From the NCBI RefSeq assembly GCF_018139985.1, contig NZ_JAGSOU010000021.1, positions 1 to 48,384 of the forward strand: a stretch of 48,384 nt of DNA. The letters run 5' to 3'. The notes under the pieces were generated by a model. It saw only the letters and a list, made by a program, of their open reading frames with translations. It did no database searches and was not told where the DNA came from. Source of the DNA: Actibacterium sp. MT2.3-13A. Its GTDB lineage: Bacteria; Pseudomonadota; Alphaproteobacteria; Rhodobacterales; Rhodobacteraceae. Made by a program: the position numbers and the translations under genes. Below, one piece after another: positions 15,916-24,506 of the stretch (the stretch's first letter is position 1; each line of letters opens with the position of its first letter).

Positions 15916-16652
15916 GGAATGATCCTCCTCCTGCTGTGTTCCGTATCCAGTCCCGCCTGCGCACGGATGAGGTTCGAGGCCAGGCGGATGTCCTCAGATA
16001 TCGCATGCGCCGCCGCCGCCCCGTCCCGTGCCCGCAGCGCCTCGCAGAGCATGCGGTGATGTTCGCGCGAGTGGTGGCTTCGCGAGCGCGTCATCTCCTC
16101 CTCCAAGGGCACGCCCGCCTCCACCCCGATGTCGAAGTTGATGATCGGCCCGGCCTTGAGCCAGAGCATGGTGATCACCTCCATCAACGCCTCGGACCCC
16201 GCCGCGCGATAGAGCGCAAAATGCAGATCCTTGTTCGCCGCCACCGCCGCGGCGCTGCCATAGGCGCTGTCCAGGACCTCTTCGAAGCGTTCCGCCAGCG
16301 CGATAACCCCCGCGATCTCGGTCTTGCTGCCTCGCTCGGCGGCCAGACGCGCCGCCTGCCCCTCGTTCAGCATCCGCACCATGGTCAGGTCGGCGAATTC
16401 CGCCGCCGTCATCAGCGGCACCATGACCGCCCGTTTCGGCGAGACCTCGAGCGCGCCGCTCGCGGCGAGGCGATTCACCGCTTCGCGCACGGGCATCATC
16501 GAAACCTCAAGCCGCTCTGCCAGATCCCGCAGCGACAGCCGGTCGCGCGGCCTCAGCGCGCCCGACAGAAGCATTTCGCTCAGCGTGTCATGCACCTGAT
16601 CTGAAAGCGTTTGCCGACGGGCCGGGCGTAGCTGGTCGAGCGGCTGGGGCAT
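15912..16652 (-). CDS. GntR-family regulator with FCD domain (second)
   Basis: A 246-residue transcription factor. The N-terminal winged helix covers residues about 13-80 (LSLRDLAERLEVSMMPVREAVNRL). The C-terminal FCD-type domain has candidate metal-binding His in NKDLHFALYRAA and HHSREHHRML. It heads the minus-strand pair with the SDR gene and is divergent from the ABC importer. The perfect palindrome at 16697-16713, only 44 bases before its start, is its probable operator. I infer local control of both the SDR pair and the importer-catabolic operon by a pathway acid. Confidence 0.88.
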   Translation of the reverse strand: MPQPLDQLRPARRQTLSDQVHDTLSEMLLSGALRPRDRLSLRDLAERLEVSMMPVREAVNRLAASGALEVSPKRAVMVPLMTAAEFADLTMVRMLNEGQAARLAAERGSKTEIAGVIALAERFEEVLDSAYGSAAAVAANKDLHFALYRAAGSEALMEVITMLWLKAGPIINFDIGVEAGVPLEEEMTRSRSHHSREHHRMLCEALRARDGAAAAHAISEDIRLASNLIRAQAGLDTEHSRRRIIP

Positions 16653-16696
16653 GAACTCGTTGTCTCCTGTTGACTCGGCGCCGGCACTTCTGCAAC

Positions 16697-16713
16697 TGTG
16701 ATCTCAGATCACA
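16697..16713. promoter_or_regulatory. Perfect 17-bp palindrome, putative operator of the second GntR regulator
   Basis: TGTGATCTCAGATCACA is an exact inverted repeat (TGTGATCT-C-AGATCACA). It lies in the 170-base divergent region between the GntR gene and the binding-protein gene. Its symmetry and position fit a GntR operator. It also resembles a CRP half-site (TGTGA), but the 17-base form with this spacing fits a local dimeric regulator better. Confidence 0.65.
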
Positions 16714-16822
16714 CCAGATCGAACGCGACTGCAACCGTTGATTTCCCGCCAGAGGAAGCAAGCTAGTCGAAAGATCCCTCACCCGGCGTGATCTTCAGCA
16801 ACTGGTCTCAGGGAGGAGAACC

Positions 16823-18067
16823 ATGACAATCACCAACACGACCCGCAGGCGATTCCTGCGGAACGGCGCGGCCGGCCTGGCGCTTGGCGTGGCGGCCCCG
16901 GCCTATCTGCGGGCGCAAAACGCACCGCTGAAAATCGGCCACCTGACGCCCACCACCGGCTTTCTCGGGCCGCTCGGCGAATATGCGCAGATGGGCATCA
17001 AGCTGGCGGTGGAGCAACTGAACGCCAACGGTGGCGCCGGCGGCCGTCAGATCGAGCTTGTCATGGAGGACAGCGTCAACCCGCAGACGGCCTCGACCAA
17101 GGCCGAACGGATGTTCGAGCGCGATCAGGTCGACATGATCATCGGCGAGATCTCCTCTGCCTCATGCCTGACGATCAGCCAGGTGGCGGCGCGCTACAAC
17201 AAGTGCTTCGTCAACACCGGGGGCAACTCGGACAGCCTGCGCGGGCAGGACTGCAACCGCTACATGTTCCATGTCGAAACGCAAAACTCGATGTATGTGA
17301 ACGCCGAGGGCGAATTCTTCCGCAGCGGAGGCATGGTCGACGGCAAGAAGTGGTATACGTTGACGGCGGACTACGCCTTTGGTCACGACCTGCTCGCGGC
17401 CGCCAAGGCTTTCCTCGACACCAATGGCGGCGAGCTCGTGGGCGAGGATCTGGTGCCGACCGACGCCACGGACTTCTCGTCCTACCTGCTCAAGATCCGC
17501 CAGGCCCAGCCTGACGTGGTGGCGCTGAACCTTGCGGGGACGCAGATCACCAACTTCTTCAAGCAATACGGAGAGTTCGGCCTCGACTTCACGCTTGGCG
17601 GCTTCGGCTTCGACACGGTGTCGGCCTGGGCGGCGGGGGCGCAGAACTTCCGCGGCACCTGGCCCAACGTCTGGAACCATCTGGTGCCGAACGACGCCTC
17701 GCAGGCCTTCGTCAGGGCCTTCACCGACGCCTATGGCAAGCCGCCGGAAAACCAGGCCTGGGGCGACTACAACGCCGGTCTCATCATGGCCAAGGCCGTG
17801 GCCGAGGCGGGCGACGCCTCCGGCGACGCGCTGGTCGCCTATCTGGAGAGCCCGGAGGCGCAGTTCGACCTGATGAAGAACCGCAAGGGCTATTTCCGCC
17901 CCTCGGATCACCAGCTCATCCAGGAGATCTTCGCCATCACCGCGCTGCCCGCAGGCGAGGTGAAGAACCAGTGGGATATCTTCACCACATCCGACCCTCT
18001 GCCCGGCTCCGACGAGCCGCTGGAGCGGCTGGCGCACAGCGTCACGGGCGGGACCTGCTCGTTGTGA
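16823..18067 (+). CDS. Branched-chain amino acid/amide-type ABC transporter substrate-binding protein, Tat-exported
   Basis: A 414-residue type I periplasmic binding protein of the LivJ/AmiC/urea-binding class. The N-terminus carries a twin-arginine signal (TRRRFLR at residues 7-13) and a hydrophobic stretch ending near AYLRAQN, so export is probably by the Tat route. The mature part begins LKIGHLTPTTGFLGPLG, typical of the family, with a GGNSDSLRGQDCNRYMF segment at the hinge. It captures the substrate for the LivH and LivM-G-F proteins encoded next. The ATG follows GGGAGGAGAACC. The family transports amino acids, amides, urea and aromatic acids; the catabolic neighbours suggest a hydroxylated acid or amine. 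Confidence 0.9.
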   Translation: MTITNTTRRRFLRNGAAGLALGVAAPAYLRAQNAPLKIGHLTPTTGFLGPLGEYAQMGIKLAVEQLNANGGAGGRQIELVMEDSVNPQTASTKAERMFERDQVDMIIGEISSASCLTISQVAARYNKCFVNTGGNSDSLRGQDCNRYMFHVETQNSMYVNAEGEFFRSGGMVDGKKWYTLTADYAFGHDLLAAAKAFLDTNGGELVGEDLVPTDATDFSSYLLKIRQAQPDVVALNLAGTQITNFFKQYGEFGLDFTLGGFGFDTVSAWAAGAQNFRGTWPNVWNHLVPNDASQAFVRAFTDAYGKPPENQAWGDYNAGLIMAKAVAEAGDASGDALVAYLESPEAQFDLMKNRKGYFRPSDHQLIQEIFAITALPAGEVKNQWDIFTTSDPLPGSDEPLERLAHSVTGGTCSL

Positions 18068-18146
18068 ACATCCCCGGGGCAGCGGGCCATGGCGCCCTCT
18101 GCCCCGACCATTCCAAAGACAAGACACGGGGAGGCTTTGCGCCGCC

Positions 18147-19022
18147 ATGCTGGGGCTTTTCATCGCGCAGGTCCTGAACGGGCTTCTGGACGGCACCTAT
18201 TACCTGCTCATCGCGCTTGGGCTGTCGCTGATCTTTTCGCTGGGCGGGATCATCAACCTCGCGCATGGGGCGTTCTTTGCCATCGGCGCCTATCTGGCAC
18301 TCTTGATCACGCCCTACGTCGGTTATTTCGGTGCGCTGGTCGCGGTGCCGCTGATCGTGGCGGGGCTGGGCATGGTCACGGAACGGACGCTCTTCACCCG
18401 CTTCTACCGGATAGACCCGCTTTATTCCCTGCTTCTGACATTCGGGATTGCCATGGTGATCGAGCAGGGGCTGCGATGGGTCTTCGGCGCGTCGCCTCAG
18501 AGCTACAACATTCCCGACATCCTGCGGGGCCAGGTGTTTCTGGGCGACTTCATCTATTCGCGCTACCGCATCTTCCTGATTGCCGTGGCCGCGGTTGCCG
18601 TGGCCGGGCTCTGGCTGCTGCTGAACCGCACCTCCTTTGGCCGCATCGTGCGCGCCGGGGTGCAGAGCCCCGAAATCGTCGGTGCCCTGGGCATCTCGCT
18701 GCGCCCCTATCTCTCCATCGTCGCGGGCATCGGCATCGGGCTTGCCGGGCTTGCGGGGGTGCTGCTCTCGCCGATCTACACCATCCACCCCGCCATGGGG
18801 GCCGAGATCATCACGCTCGCCTTCGTCGTGGTGGTGATCGGGGGGCTGGGCTCCTTCTGGGGGGTCATCATTGCCGCTGTCCTCGTGGGGCTCACCAAGG
18901 GTGTGCTTGTCGCCATCGGCCTGTCGTCCTGGTCCACCGCTGCCATCTTCCTGCTGATGTTCGTCGTCCTGCTGCTGCGCCCCCGGGGCCTTCTGGGCGA
19001 ACGCATCCTCCGCTTCGAGTGA
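18147..19022 (+). CDS. LivH-type ABC transporter permease
   Basis: A 291-residue inner-membrane protein with about eight hydrophobic segments and the LivH signature region (GGIINLAHGAFFAIGAYLA). It forms half of the translocation pore with the LivM domain of the next protein. It starts 79 bases after the binding-protein gene and ends five bases before the fused gene. The ATG follows GGGGAGGC at a usable distance. Confidence 0.92.
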   Translation: MLGLFIAQVLNGLLDGTYYLLIALGLSLIFSLGGIINLAHGAFFAIGAYLALLITPYVGYFGALVAVPLIVAGLGMVTERTLFTRFYRIDPLYSLLLTFGIAMVIEQGLRWVFGASPQSYNIPDILRGQVFLGDFIYSRYRIFLIAVAAVAVAGLWLLLNRTSFGRIVRAGVQSPEIVGALGISLRPYLSIVAGIGIGLAGLAGVLLSPIYTIHPAMGAEIITLAFVVVVIGGLGSFWGVIIAAVLVGLTKGVLVAIGLSSWSTAAIFLLMFVVLLLRPRGLLGERILRFE

Positions 19023-19027
19023 GTCCA

Positions 19028-21538
19028 ATGATCCGTATCCATCCGCTTCTTGTCGCGGGCGCCGCGCTGATCGCGCTGCCCTTCCTGATCCTCGCGGCAG
19101 GCCTCACCTATACCTCTGCGACCGAAGTCGTGGTCTATGGCCTCGCCTGCATGGGGCTCAACATCCTCGCCGGGCGCACCGGGCTCGTGAGTTTCGGGCA
19201 CGGCGCCTGGTTCGGCCTTGGCGCCTATATCGCGGGGCTGACCTCGCTCGCCATGGGGGGCGCGTTCCTCGTGCCGCTGCTGCTGGCGGTCGCTGCCACG
19301 GCGGTTCTTGCCGCGATCTTCGGCGCGCTGATCCTGCGCCGCCGCGGCGTCTATTTCTCGCTGATGACGCTGGCGCTGTCGGCGCTCGGCTTCACCGTCG
19401 CTTTCCGCTGGACGGAGGTGACGGGCGGCGAGAACGGGTTGGGAGGCATCGAGCGGCCGTCCTTCCTGGGTCTCGATTTCGAGATGTCCCAGCCCTATTA
19501 CTGGCTGGTCGCGGCCATCGCCTTTGCCGTGCTGGTCCTGCTCTGGCGGTTCAACAATTCGCCGCTCGGCACCGTGCTGCTTGCGATCCGCGAGAACGAG
19601 CAGCGCGCGCGGTTCCTGGGCTACAAGGTCGATCGCTACAAGCTTGCCGCCTTCGTGCTCTCGGCCACGATCACGGCGTTGGCGGGCGTCCTGCTGCTCT
19701 ACAAGAACCGCATGACCTCGGCCGAGCCCATGTCGGTCGTCTTCTCCGGCGAGTTGCTGGCCATGGTCGTCATTGGCGGCATGCGCAGCTTCCTCGGCCC
19801 CGCCCTCGGGGCGCTTTTCTACATCCTCTTCCGGGAATACCTGTCGATCTATTCCGAGAACTGGCTGTTCTGGTTCGGCCTGGTCTTCGTGATCTTCGTG
19901 CTCTACGCGCGCGACGGGCTGATCGGCCTGCCCGGCCAGATCAGGCGGCATTTCCACCCGCCCGCCGAGACCGGCGCCGCCATGGCGGACCGCAAGGCCG
20001 GGGTGCATCCTCTGCCCGGCTTCCTGAAACCGACCGACCATGTGGACGGGCCGCTGCTGGTGGCCAAGGGCATCTCCAAGCACTTCGGCGGGCTCAAGGC
20101 GGTGGAGGATGTCAGCATCTCGGTCCGCGACCGAACGCTGCATGCGCTGATCGGGCCCAATGGCGCGGGCAAGACCACGGCCTTCAACCTGCTCTCCGGT
20201 CTCTACAAGCCCGACGCGGGCGAGGTGACGCTGGGCGGCCAGCCGCTTTCGGGCCGCACGCCCGAGGAGATATCCGAGGCCGGGATCGGGCGGAGCTTCC
20301 AGATCACCAACCTCTTCCCCTCGCTCACGGTGCAGGAGAACATCCGGCTGGCCGTTCAGGCAGGCGCCCCCCAGCGCATGAACCCGCTCATCCGGGCCCG
20401 GAGGCTGGAGGAGGTCAACGCCCGCACCGCCGAGATCATGGATTACGCGGGCCTCGCCGGGATGGAAGAGGCCGAGGCCGCCTCGCTCTCCTATGGTGGG
20501 CAGCGGCTGCTGGACCTAGGGCTGGCGCTTGGAAACCACCCGCGAATCCTTCTCGCCGACGAGCCGCTGGCGGGCCTGTCGGTCGCCGAGCGCGAACGCA
20601 TCGGGCGCCTGCTCAAGGCGCTGTCGGCCGATATCCCCGTGCTGCTGGTGGAACATGACATCGACCGGGTCTTCGAACTCGCCGACCAGGTGACCGTGAT
20701 GAACGAGGGTGAGGTGCTGCTTGACGGCGCGGTGGAGCAGGCGCGCTCGGACGGGCGGGTGCAGGAGGTCTATATCGGCTCCGGCACCTCTGTCGTGGCC
20801 GCGCGGCCGCGGGTGAGCGCGGTGCAGGACAAGGTGCTGCTGTCGCTCGACAAGGTGAACGTGAGCTACGGCAAGAGCCATATCCTCAACGACGTGAGCT
20901 TCGATCTGCGGCAGGGCGAGATCCTCGCGCTGCTCGGCCGCAACGGCGCGGGCAAATCGACGCTGCTCAAATCCCTCATCGGCATCGCGCCGGTGGGCAG
21001 CGGCGAAATCCGGCTCGACGGCGAGATCATTTCCGGCCTGCCCTCTGCCGCGATGGCCCGCGCCGGGATATCCTATGTGCCGCAGGGGCGCAGACTGTTT
21101 GCGGGCATGTCGGTGCAGGAGAACCTGGAACTCGGCCGCATCCAGCGCCAGACCGGCCACGGGGTGCACTGGACGGAAGACCGCATCTTCTCCTACTTCC
21201 CGCGCCTCAAGGAGCGTCTCGACACACCCGCCGACTACCTTTCGGGCGGCGAGCAGCAGATGGCCGCCGTGGCGCGCGCGCTGTCGGGCGACACCCGGGT
21301 GTTGCTGCTCGACGAACCCTTCGAGGGGTTGTCGCCGGCGGTGGTCGAGCAACTCTTCGAGACCTTCGACCAGCTGCGGAAGGAAGTCTCGATCATCATC
21401 GTAGACCACAATCTCGACCTCGCGCTGACGCTTTCGGACCGGACCGTGGCGCTGGAGCGGGGCAGCATCATCCACGAGGGGGCCTCCGCGGCGCTGGCCA
21501 CCGACATCGACCTGCGCCGCAAGGTGCTCTGGCTCTGA
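19028..21538 (+). CDS. Triple-domain ABC protein: LivM permease fused to LivG and LivF ATPases
   Basis: An 836-residue single reading frame. Residues 1-315 are a LivM-type permease (LVSFGHGAWFGLGAYIAGL). After a short linker, residues about 340-590 form a LivG-type ATPase: Walker A GPNGAGKTT, signature LSYGGQ and Walker B ILLADEP. Residues about 602-836 form a LivF-type ATPase: GRNGAGKST, LSGGEQQ and VLLLDEP. Each catalytic Glu is present. In most bacteria these are three genes; here one chain should supply one permease and both ATPases, leaving LivH as the only separate membrane subunit. The start at 19028 follows the LivH stop by five bases; upstream open frame is a shadow of livH. An assembly error at the M-G junction (an internal MADRKAG Met lies at about 319) is possible but no frameshift is visible. 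Confidence 0.9.
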   Translation: MIRIHPLLVAGAALIALPFLILAAGLTYTSATEVVVYGLACMGLNILAGRTGLVSFGHGAWFGLGAYIAGLTSLAMGGAFLVPLLLAVAATAVLAAIFGALILRRRGVYFSLMTLALSALGFTVAFRWTEVTGGENGLGGIERPSFLGLDFEMSQPYYWLVAAIAFAVLVLLWRFNNSPLGTVLLAIRENEQRARFLGYKVDRYKLAAFVLSATITALAGVLLLYKNRMTSAEPMSVVFSGELLAMVVIGGMRSFLGPALGALFYILFREYLSIYSENWLFWFGLVFVIFVLYARDGLIGLPGQIRRHFHPPAETGAAMADRKAGVHPLPGFLKPTDHVDGPLLVAKGISKHFGGLKAVEDVSISVRDRTLHALIGPNGAGKTTAFNLLSGLYKPDAGEVTLGGQPLSGRTPEEISEAGIGRSFQITNLFPSLTVQENIRLAVQAGAPQRMNPLIRARRLEEVNARTAEIMDYAGLAGMEEAEAASLSYGGQRLLDLGLALGNHPRILLADEPLAGLSVAERERIGRLLKALSADIPVLLVEHDIDRVFELADQVTVMNEGEVLLDGAVEQARSDGRVQEVYIGSGTSVVAARPRVSAVQDKVLLSLDKVNVSYGKSHILNDVSFDLRQGEILALLGRNGAGKSTLLKSLIGIAPVGSGEIRLDGEIISGLPSAAMARAGISYVPQGRRLFAGMSVQENLELGRIQRQTGHGVHWTEDRIFSYFPRLKERLDTPADYLSGGEQQMAAVARALSGDTRVLLLDEPFEGLSPAVVEQLFETFDQLRKEVSIIIVDHNLDLALTLSDRTVALERGSIIHEGASAALATDIDLRRKVLWL

Positions 21539-21550
21539 GAAAGGACCATC

Positions 21551-22483
21551 ATGACGGATACGGTTGCCATCATCGGGGCGGGCCTCATCGGCCGCTCCTG
21601 GAGCGCGCTTTTCGCCCGCGCCGGATATCAGGTGCAGGTCTGGGACGCCGACCCGGGCGTTCTCGACCGCTTTGCCGGTGACATTGCCACGCTCTGCGAC
21701 ACGCTCGTTGCGGAGAAGCTGCTCACGGACCGCAACGGCACGCTCGCGCGCATTCGCACATGCCCGACCCTGGAAGAGGCGGCCGCGGGCGCGAGCTTCG
21801 TTCAGGAGAACGCCCCCGAGCGGATCGAGTTCAAGCAGGATCTCTTCGCCCGGCTCGACGCCGCCACCGCGCCTGAGGCGATCATCGCCTCGTCCACGTC
21901 CGCCATCGTCGCCTCGCGCTTCACCGAGGGGCTGACGCACCGGGAGCGCTGTCTCGTCTGCCACCCGGCCAATCCGCCGCATCTCATCCCGGTGGTGGAA
22001 CTCTGCCCCGCCCCCTGGACCGCGACCGAAACGCTGGACCGCGCCGAGGCGATCTATGCGCGGATGGGCCAGGTGCCGGTGCGCATGACCGCCGAACGCG
22101 ACGGCTTCGTCCTGAACCGTCTGCAGGGCGCGCTGCTGGCCGAGGCGCTGCGGCTTCTGGGCGAGGGCGTCGTCTCGGTCGAGGGTCTGGATGCCACGAT
22201 CAAGGACGGGCTGGGGCTCCGCTGGGCGCTGATGGGGCCGATCGAGACCATCGACCTCAACGCTCCGGGCGGCATCGTCGATTACGCCACGCGCTACGGC
22301 GGCTTCTACGCCCGCCTCGCCCAGGACCCCGCGAGTCCCGAGGTCTTTTCCATCGAGAATGCCGAGAAGATCGCCGCCGCATGGCCGCAGGACCGCAGCC
22401 CCGAAAGCATCCGCGCGCGACAGGACCGGCGCGATGGGCGCCTTGCCGCGCTGCGCCGCCACCTCGCGTCCGAACAAAGCTAA
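21551..22483 (+). CDS. 3-hydroxyacyl-CoA dehydrogenase-family enzyme (L-carnitine/L-gulonate 3-dehydrogenase-like)
   Basis: A 310-residue NAD-dependent dehydrogenase. The Rossmann motif IIGAGLIG is near residues 7-14, and the catalytic His lies in CHPANPPHLIPVVE. The length and the HPANPP motif fit the single-function L-carnitine dehydrogenase/lambda-crystallin branch rather than fatty-acid enzymes, so the substrate may be a free 3-hydroxy acid. It is 12 bases after the ABC fusion gene and 15 before the BKACE gene. In known carnitine degradation this pair oxidises carnitine to 3-dehydrocarnitine and then cleaves it with acetyl-CoA. That chemistry is proposed here; carnitine itself is not established. 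Confidence 0.87.
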   Translation: MTDTVAIIGAGLIGRSWSALFARAGYQVQVWDADPGVLDRFAGDIATLCDTLVAEKLLTDRNGTLARIRTCPTLEEAAAGASFVQENAPERIEFKQDLFARLDAATAPEAIIASSTSAIVASRFTEGLTHRERCLVCHPANPPHLIPVVELCPAPWTATETLDRAEAIYARMGQVPVRMTAERDGFVLNRLQGALLAEALRLLGEGVVSVEGLDATIKDGLGLRWALMGPIETIDLNAPGGIVDYATRYGGFYARLAQDPASPEVFSIENAEKIAAAWPQDRSPESIRARQDRRDGRLAALRRHLASEQS

Positions 22484-22498
22484 CCCAAGGAGACCAAC

Positions 22499-23428
22499 AT
22501 GGCCAAACCCCGCAAGGTGATCATCTCCTGCGCCGTCACGGGCGCGATCCACACGCCGTCGATGTCCGAGCACCTGCCCGTGACACCGTCCGAAATCGCC
22601 GAGGCCGCCATAGGCGCCGCCGAGGCCGGGGCGGCGATCGTCCACCTGCACGCCCGCGATCCCCAGGACGGCCGCCCGGACCAGACGCCCGAGGCCTTCA
22701 CGCCTTTTCTCAAGGTCATCAAACAGGCCTCGAACTGCGTGGTGAACATCACCACCGGCGGCGCCCCCACCATGACCATCGAGGAACGCATCCGCCCCGC
22801 CGAAACGCACCGGCCCGAGGTCGCCTCGCTCAACATGGGGAGCATGAACTTCGGCCTCTTCCCGATGCTGAAACGGTTTCCGAACCTCAAGCACCAGTGG
22901 GAGCGGGATTACATCAGCAACAAGAACATCATCTTCTCCAACAGCTTCGGACAGGTGGAACACATCCTGACGACGCTCGGGCCGCTCGGAACGAAGTTCG
23001 AGTTCGAATGCTACGACACCTCGCACCTCTATAACCTCAAGCACTTCTTCGACGCGGGGCTGGTGAAGGCGCCGCTCTTCATCCAGACGGTCTTTGGCCT
23101 CATGGGCGGGATCGGCGCGCATCCCGAGGATGTAATGCACATGAAGCGCACGGCAGACCGGCTTTTCGGCGATCAATACCGCTGGTCTGTGCTGGGGGCG
23201 GGGCGCAACCAGATGCCCATCGCCGCCATGGCCGCCGCCATGGGCGGGCATGTGCGCGTGGGGCTTGAGGATTCGCTCTGGGTGGGCCCCGGGCAATTGG
23301 CCCGTAGCAACGCCGAACAGGTGGCCAAGGCGCGGCAGATCATCGAGGGGCTCGGGCTGGTGCTTGCCACGGCCGATGAGGCGCGCGAAATCCTCGAACT
23401 GAAGGGGGCCGACAAGGTGGGGTTCTGA
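22499..23428 (+). CDS. BKACE-family 3-keto acid cleavage enzyme
   Basis: A 309-residue TIM-barrel protein of the beta-keto acid cleavage enzyme family (formerly DUF849), whose founder is 3-keto-5-aminohexanoate cleavage enzyme. The zinc-binding HLH lies at residues 49-51 and the Glu ligand in GLEDSLW. The reaction joins a 3-keto acid with acetyl-CoA to give acetoacetate and a new CoA ester. It follows the dehydrogenase that would make the 3-keto acid. The gene ends the operon before a GC-rich hairpin. The family acts on many keto acids, so the exact substrate is open. Confidence 0.92.
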   Translation: MAKPRKVIISCAVTGAIHTPSMSEHLPVTPSEIAEAAIGAAEAGAAIVHLHARDPQDGRPDQTPEAFTPFLKVIKQASNCVVNITTGGAPTMTIEERIRPAETHRPEVASLNMGSMNFGLFPMLKRFPNLKHQWERDYISNKNIIFSNSFGQVEHILTTLGPLGTKFEFECYDTSHLYNLKHFFDAGLVKAPLFIQTVFGLMGGIGAHPEDVMHMKRTADRLFGDQYRWSVLGAGRNQMPIAAMAAAMGGHVRVGLEDSLWVGPGQLARSNAEQVAKARQIIEGLGLVLATADEAREILELKGADKVGF

Positions 23429-23454
23429 TCCGCCCGCCCCTTCGCCGGGGCGGA
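23429..23454 (+). terminator. GC-rich inverted repeat after the BKACE gene
   Basis: TCCGCCC immediately after the stop codon can pair with GGGCGGA about a dozen bases later; an alternative inner stem CGCCCC/GGGGCG is also possible. No T run follows. It lies between the BKACE gene and the convergent regulator gene, so a role in ending transcription is plausible. Confidence 0.4.
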
Positions 23455-23548
23455 CACGCTTCCTGATGGGGCTAGGCCCGGTGGCAGGTCACCCGGACGT
23501 TGCCCGCCCGGCTGATCGGCGTCCGGCCACGCCAGCCGCCTTGCGGCG

Positions 23549-24247
23549 TCAGGTGCCGGGATCGTCGATCAGCGGGGTGGGCTTGGCAAAACGGGTGAGA
23601 TCATCGCGGTCCGCGATCGTGACCTTCAGCCCGTCGATCTCCAGCCCGTATTCGCCCAGCGTGCGCAGCGCGCGCGACAGGTTCTCGGGTGTCATGCCCA
23701 GTTGCGAGGCGATCTTGCGCTTCTCGATGGGCAGCTCGAAGCTGGGGGCGCCGCCCGCGAGTTCCTGCCGGCGCAGCATGTAATTGGCCAGCCGCTCGGT
23801 CGAGGTCCGCAGCTTGAGGTTCTTGCTGGCCTTGATCACGCTGCGGTAGCAGGCGGCAAGCTCGGTGACCACGGCGCGGGCAAAGGCGTTGTCCTTGTCG
23901 AACACGGCGCGCACATCCTGCGAGGGCAGCAGGACGATGCGCGACTTTTCCAGCGTGCGGGCCGACATCAGGTAGGGCGCATCGCGCACCGTGGCGGCCA
24001 GGATGAAGGTTCCGACCGGGCGCACGATCGCCATCGTGGTTTCGCGGTTGTTCCAGTTCGAGAACAGCTCGACCATGCCGTCGGCGACGATGTGCAGGAA
24101 GTCGCTGGGCTCGCCCTCGGAAATCAGTTCGATCTGGGGCGGGAAGGTCTGGAAATAGGCAACCCGCATCAGTTCCTGAAAATTTTCCTCCTCCATCTCG
24201 TGGAACAGGGGCAGCGACCTGATTCCCTCGAAATCCTTTTCCTTCAT
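23549..24247 (-). CDS. narR: Crp/Fnr-family regulator, NarR-like
   Basis: A 232-residue Crp/Fnr protein with an N-terminal cyclic-nucleotide-binding-like barrel (about 10-125), a long dimer helix and a C-terminal winged helix (about 165-220). The recognition helix has TPENLSRALRTL, the E-x-x-S-R pattern that reads TTGAT half-sites. The N-terminal Cys cluster of FNR is absent, so it should not hold an oxygen-sensing iron-sulfur cluster. This matches NarR of Paracoccus, which responds to nitrate or nitrite. It is divergent from narK1. An FNR-type box lies 48 bases before its start, consistent with control by FNR-family proteins or by itself. Confidence 0.82.
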   Translation of the reverse strand: MKEKDFEGIRSLPLFHEMEEENFQELMRVAYFQTFPPQIELISEGEPSDFLHIVADGMVELFSNWNNRETTMAIVRPVGTFILAATVRDAPYLMSARTLEKSRIVLLPSQDVRAVFDKDNAFARAVVTELAACYRSVIKASKNLKLRTSTERLANYMLRRQELAGGAPSFELPIEKRKIASQLGMTPENLSRALRTLGEYGLEIDGLKVTIADRDDLTRFAKPTPLIDDPGT

Positions 24248-24294
24248 TCCCTCGAAGCCCCTGTGTCGGTTCGCGGCATAGGTGGGCCGGCCGT

Positions 24295-24308
24295 TTGATA
24301 TTTGTCAA
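24295..24308. promoter_or_regulatory. FNR/NNR-type box upstream of narR
   Basis: TTGATATTTGTCAA matches TTGAT-N4-ATCAA with one change (GTCAA). Its centre is about 55 bases before the narR start codon on the minus strand, in the narR-narK1 divergent region. It may serve narR itself. Confidence 0.7.
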
Positions 24309-24409
24309 TTGCTGACGTGGCGTATTACTGGTCATCGCTTGAGGGTCAAGCGTGCGGCACATGATCTACAGCTTAGCAGAACTTATTTCGCCCCTCCACA
24401 CGCCGTTTC

Positions 24410-24423
24410 TTGATCTCGATCAA
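24410..24423. promoter_or_regulatory. Perfect FNR-type box upstream of narK1
   Basis: TTGATCTCGATCAA is an exact TTGAT-N4-ATCAA site. Its centre is 90 bases before the narK1 start. If it acts at the usual -41.5 position, transcription would begin near 24458, leaving a leader of about 50 bases. NarR, FNR or NNR could bind here. Confidence 0.82.
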
Positions 24424-24506
24424 GCCCTTGGACTCAGGGGCACGTTCTGGTGCCCGGAAATCGAAGCGGCGGGCCTGCCAGCCGTGCGCAGCCAGGAGGA
24501 CTTGTC

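Noticed and set aside
18089-19027. Upstream extension of the LivM-G-F frame to 1149 residues
   Set aside because: This part is out-of-frame shadow of the LivH gene. The real start is ATG 19028 just after the LivH stop.
24304-24316. GTCAATTGCTGAC as a third copy of the GTCAACAGTTGAC operator
   Set aside because: It has three mismatches, overlaps a better FNR-type box and lies in the narR-narK1 region with no link to the catabolic island.
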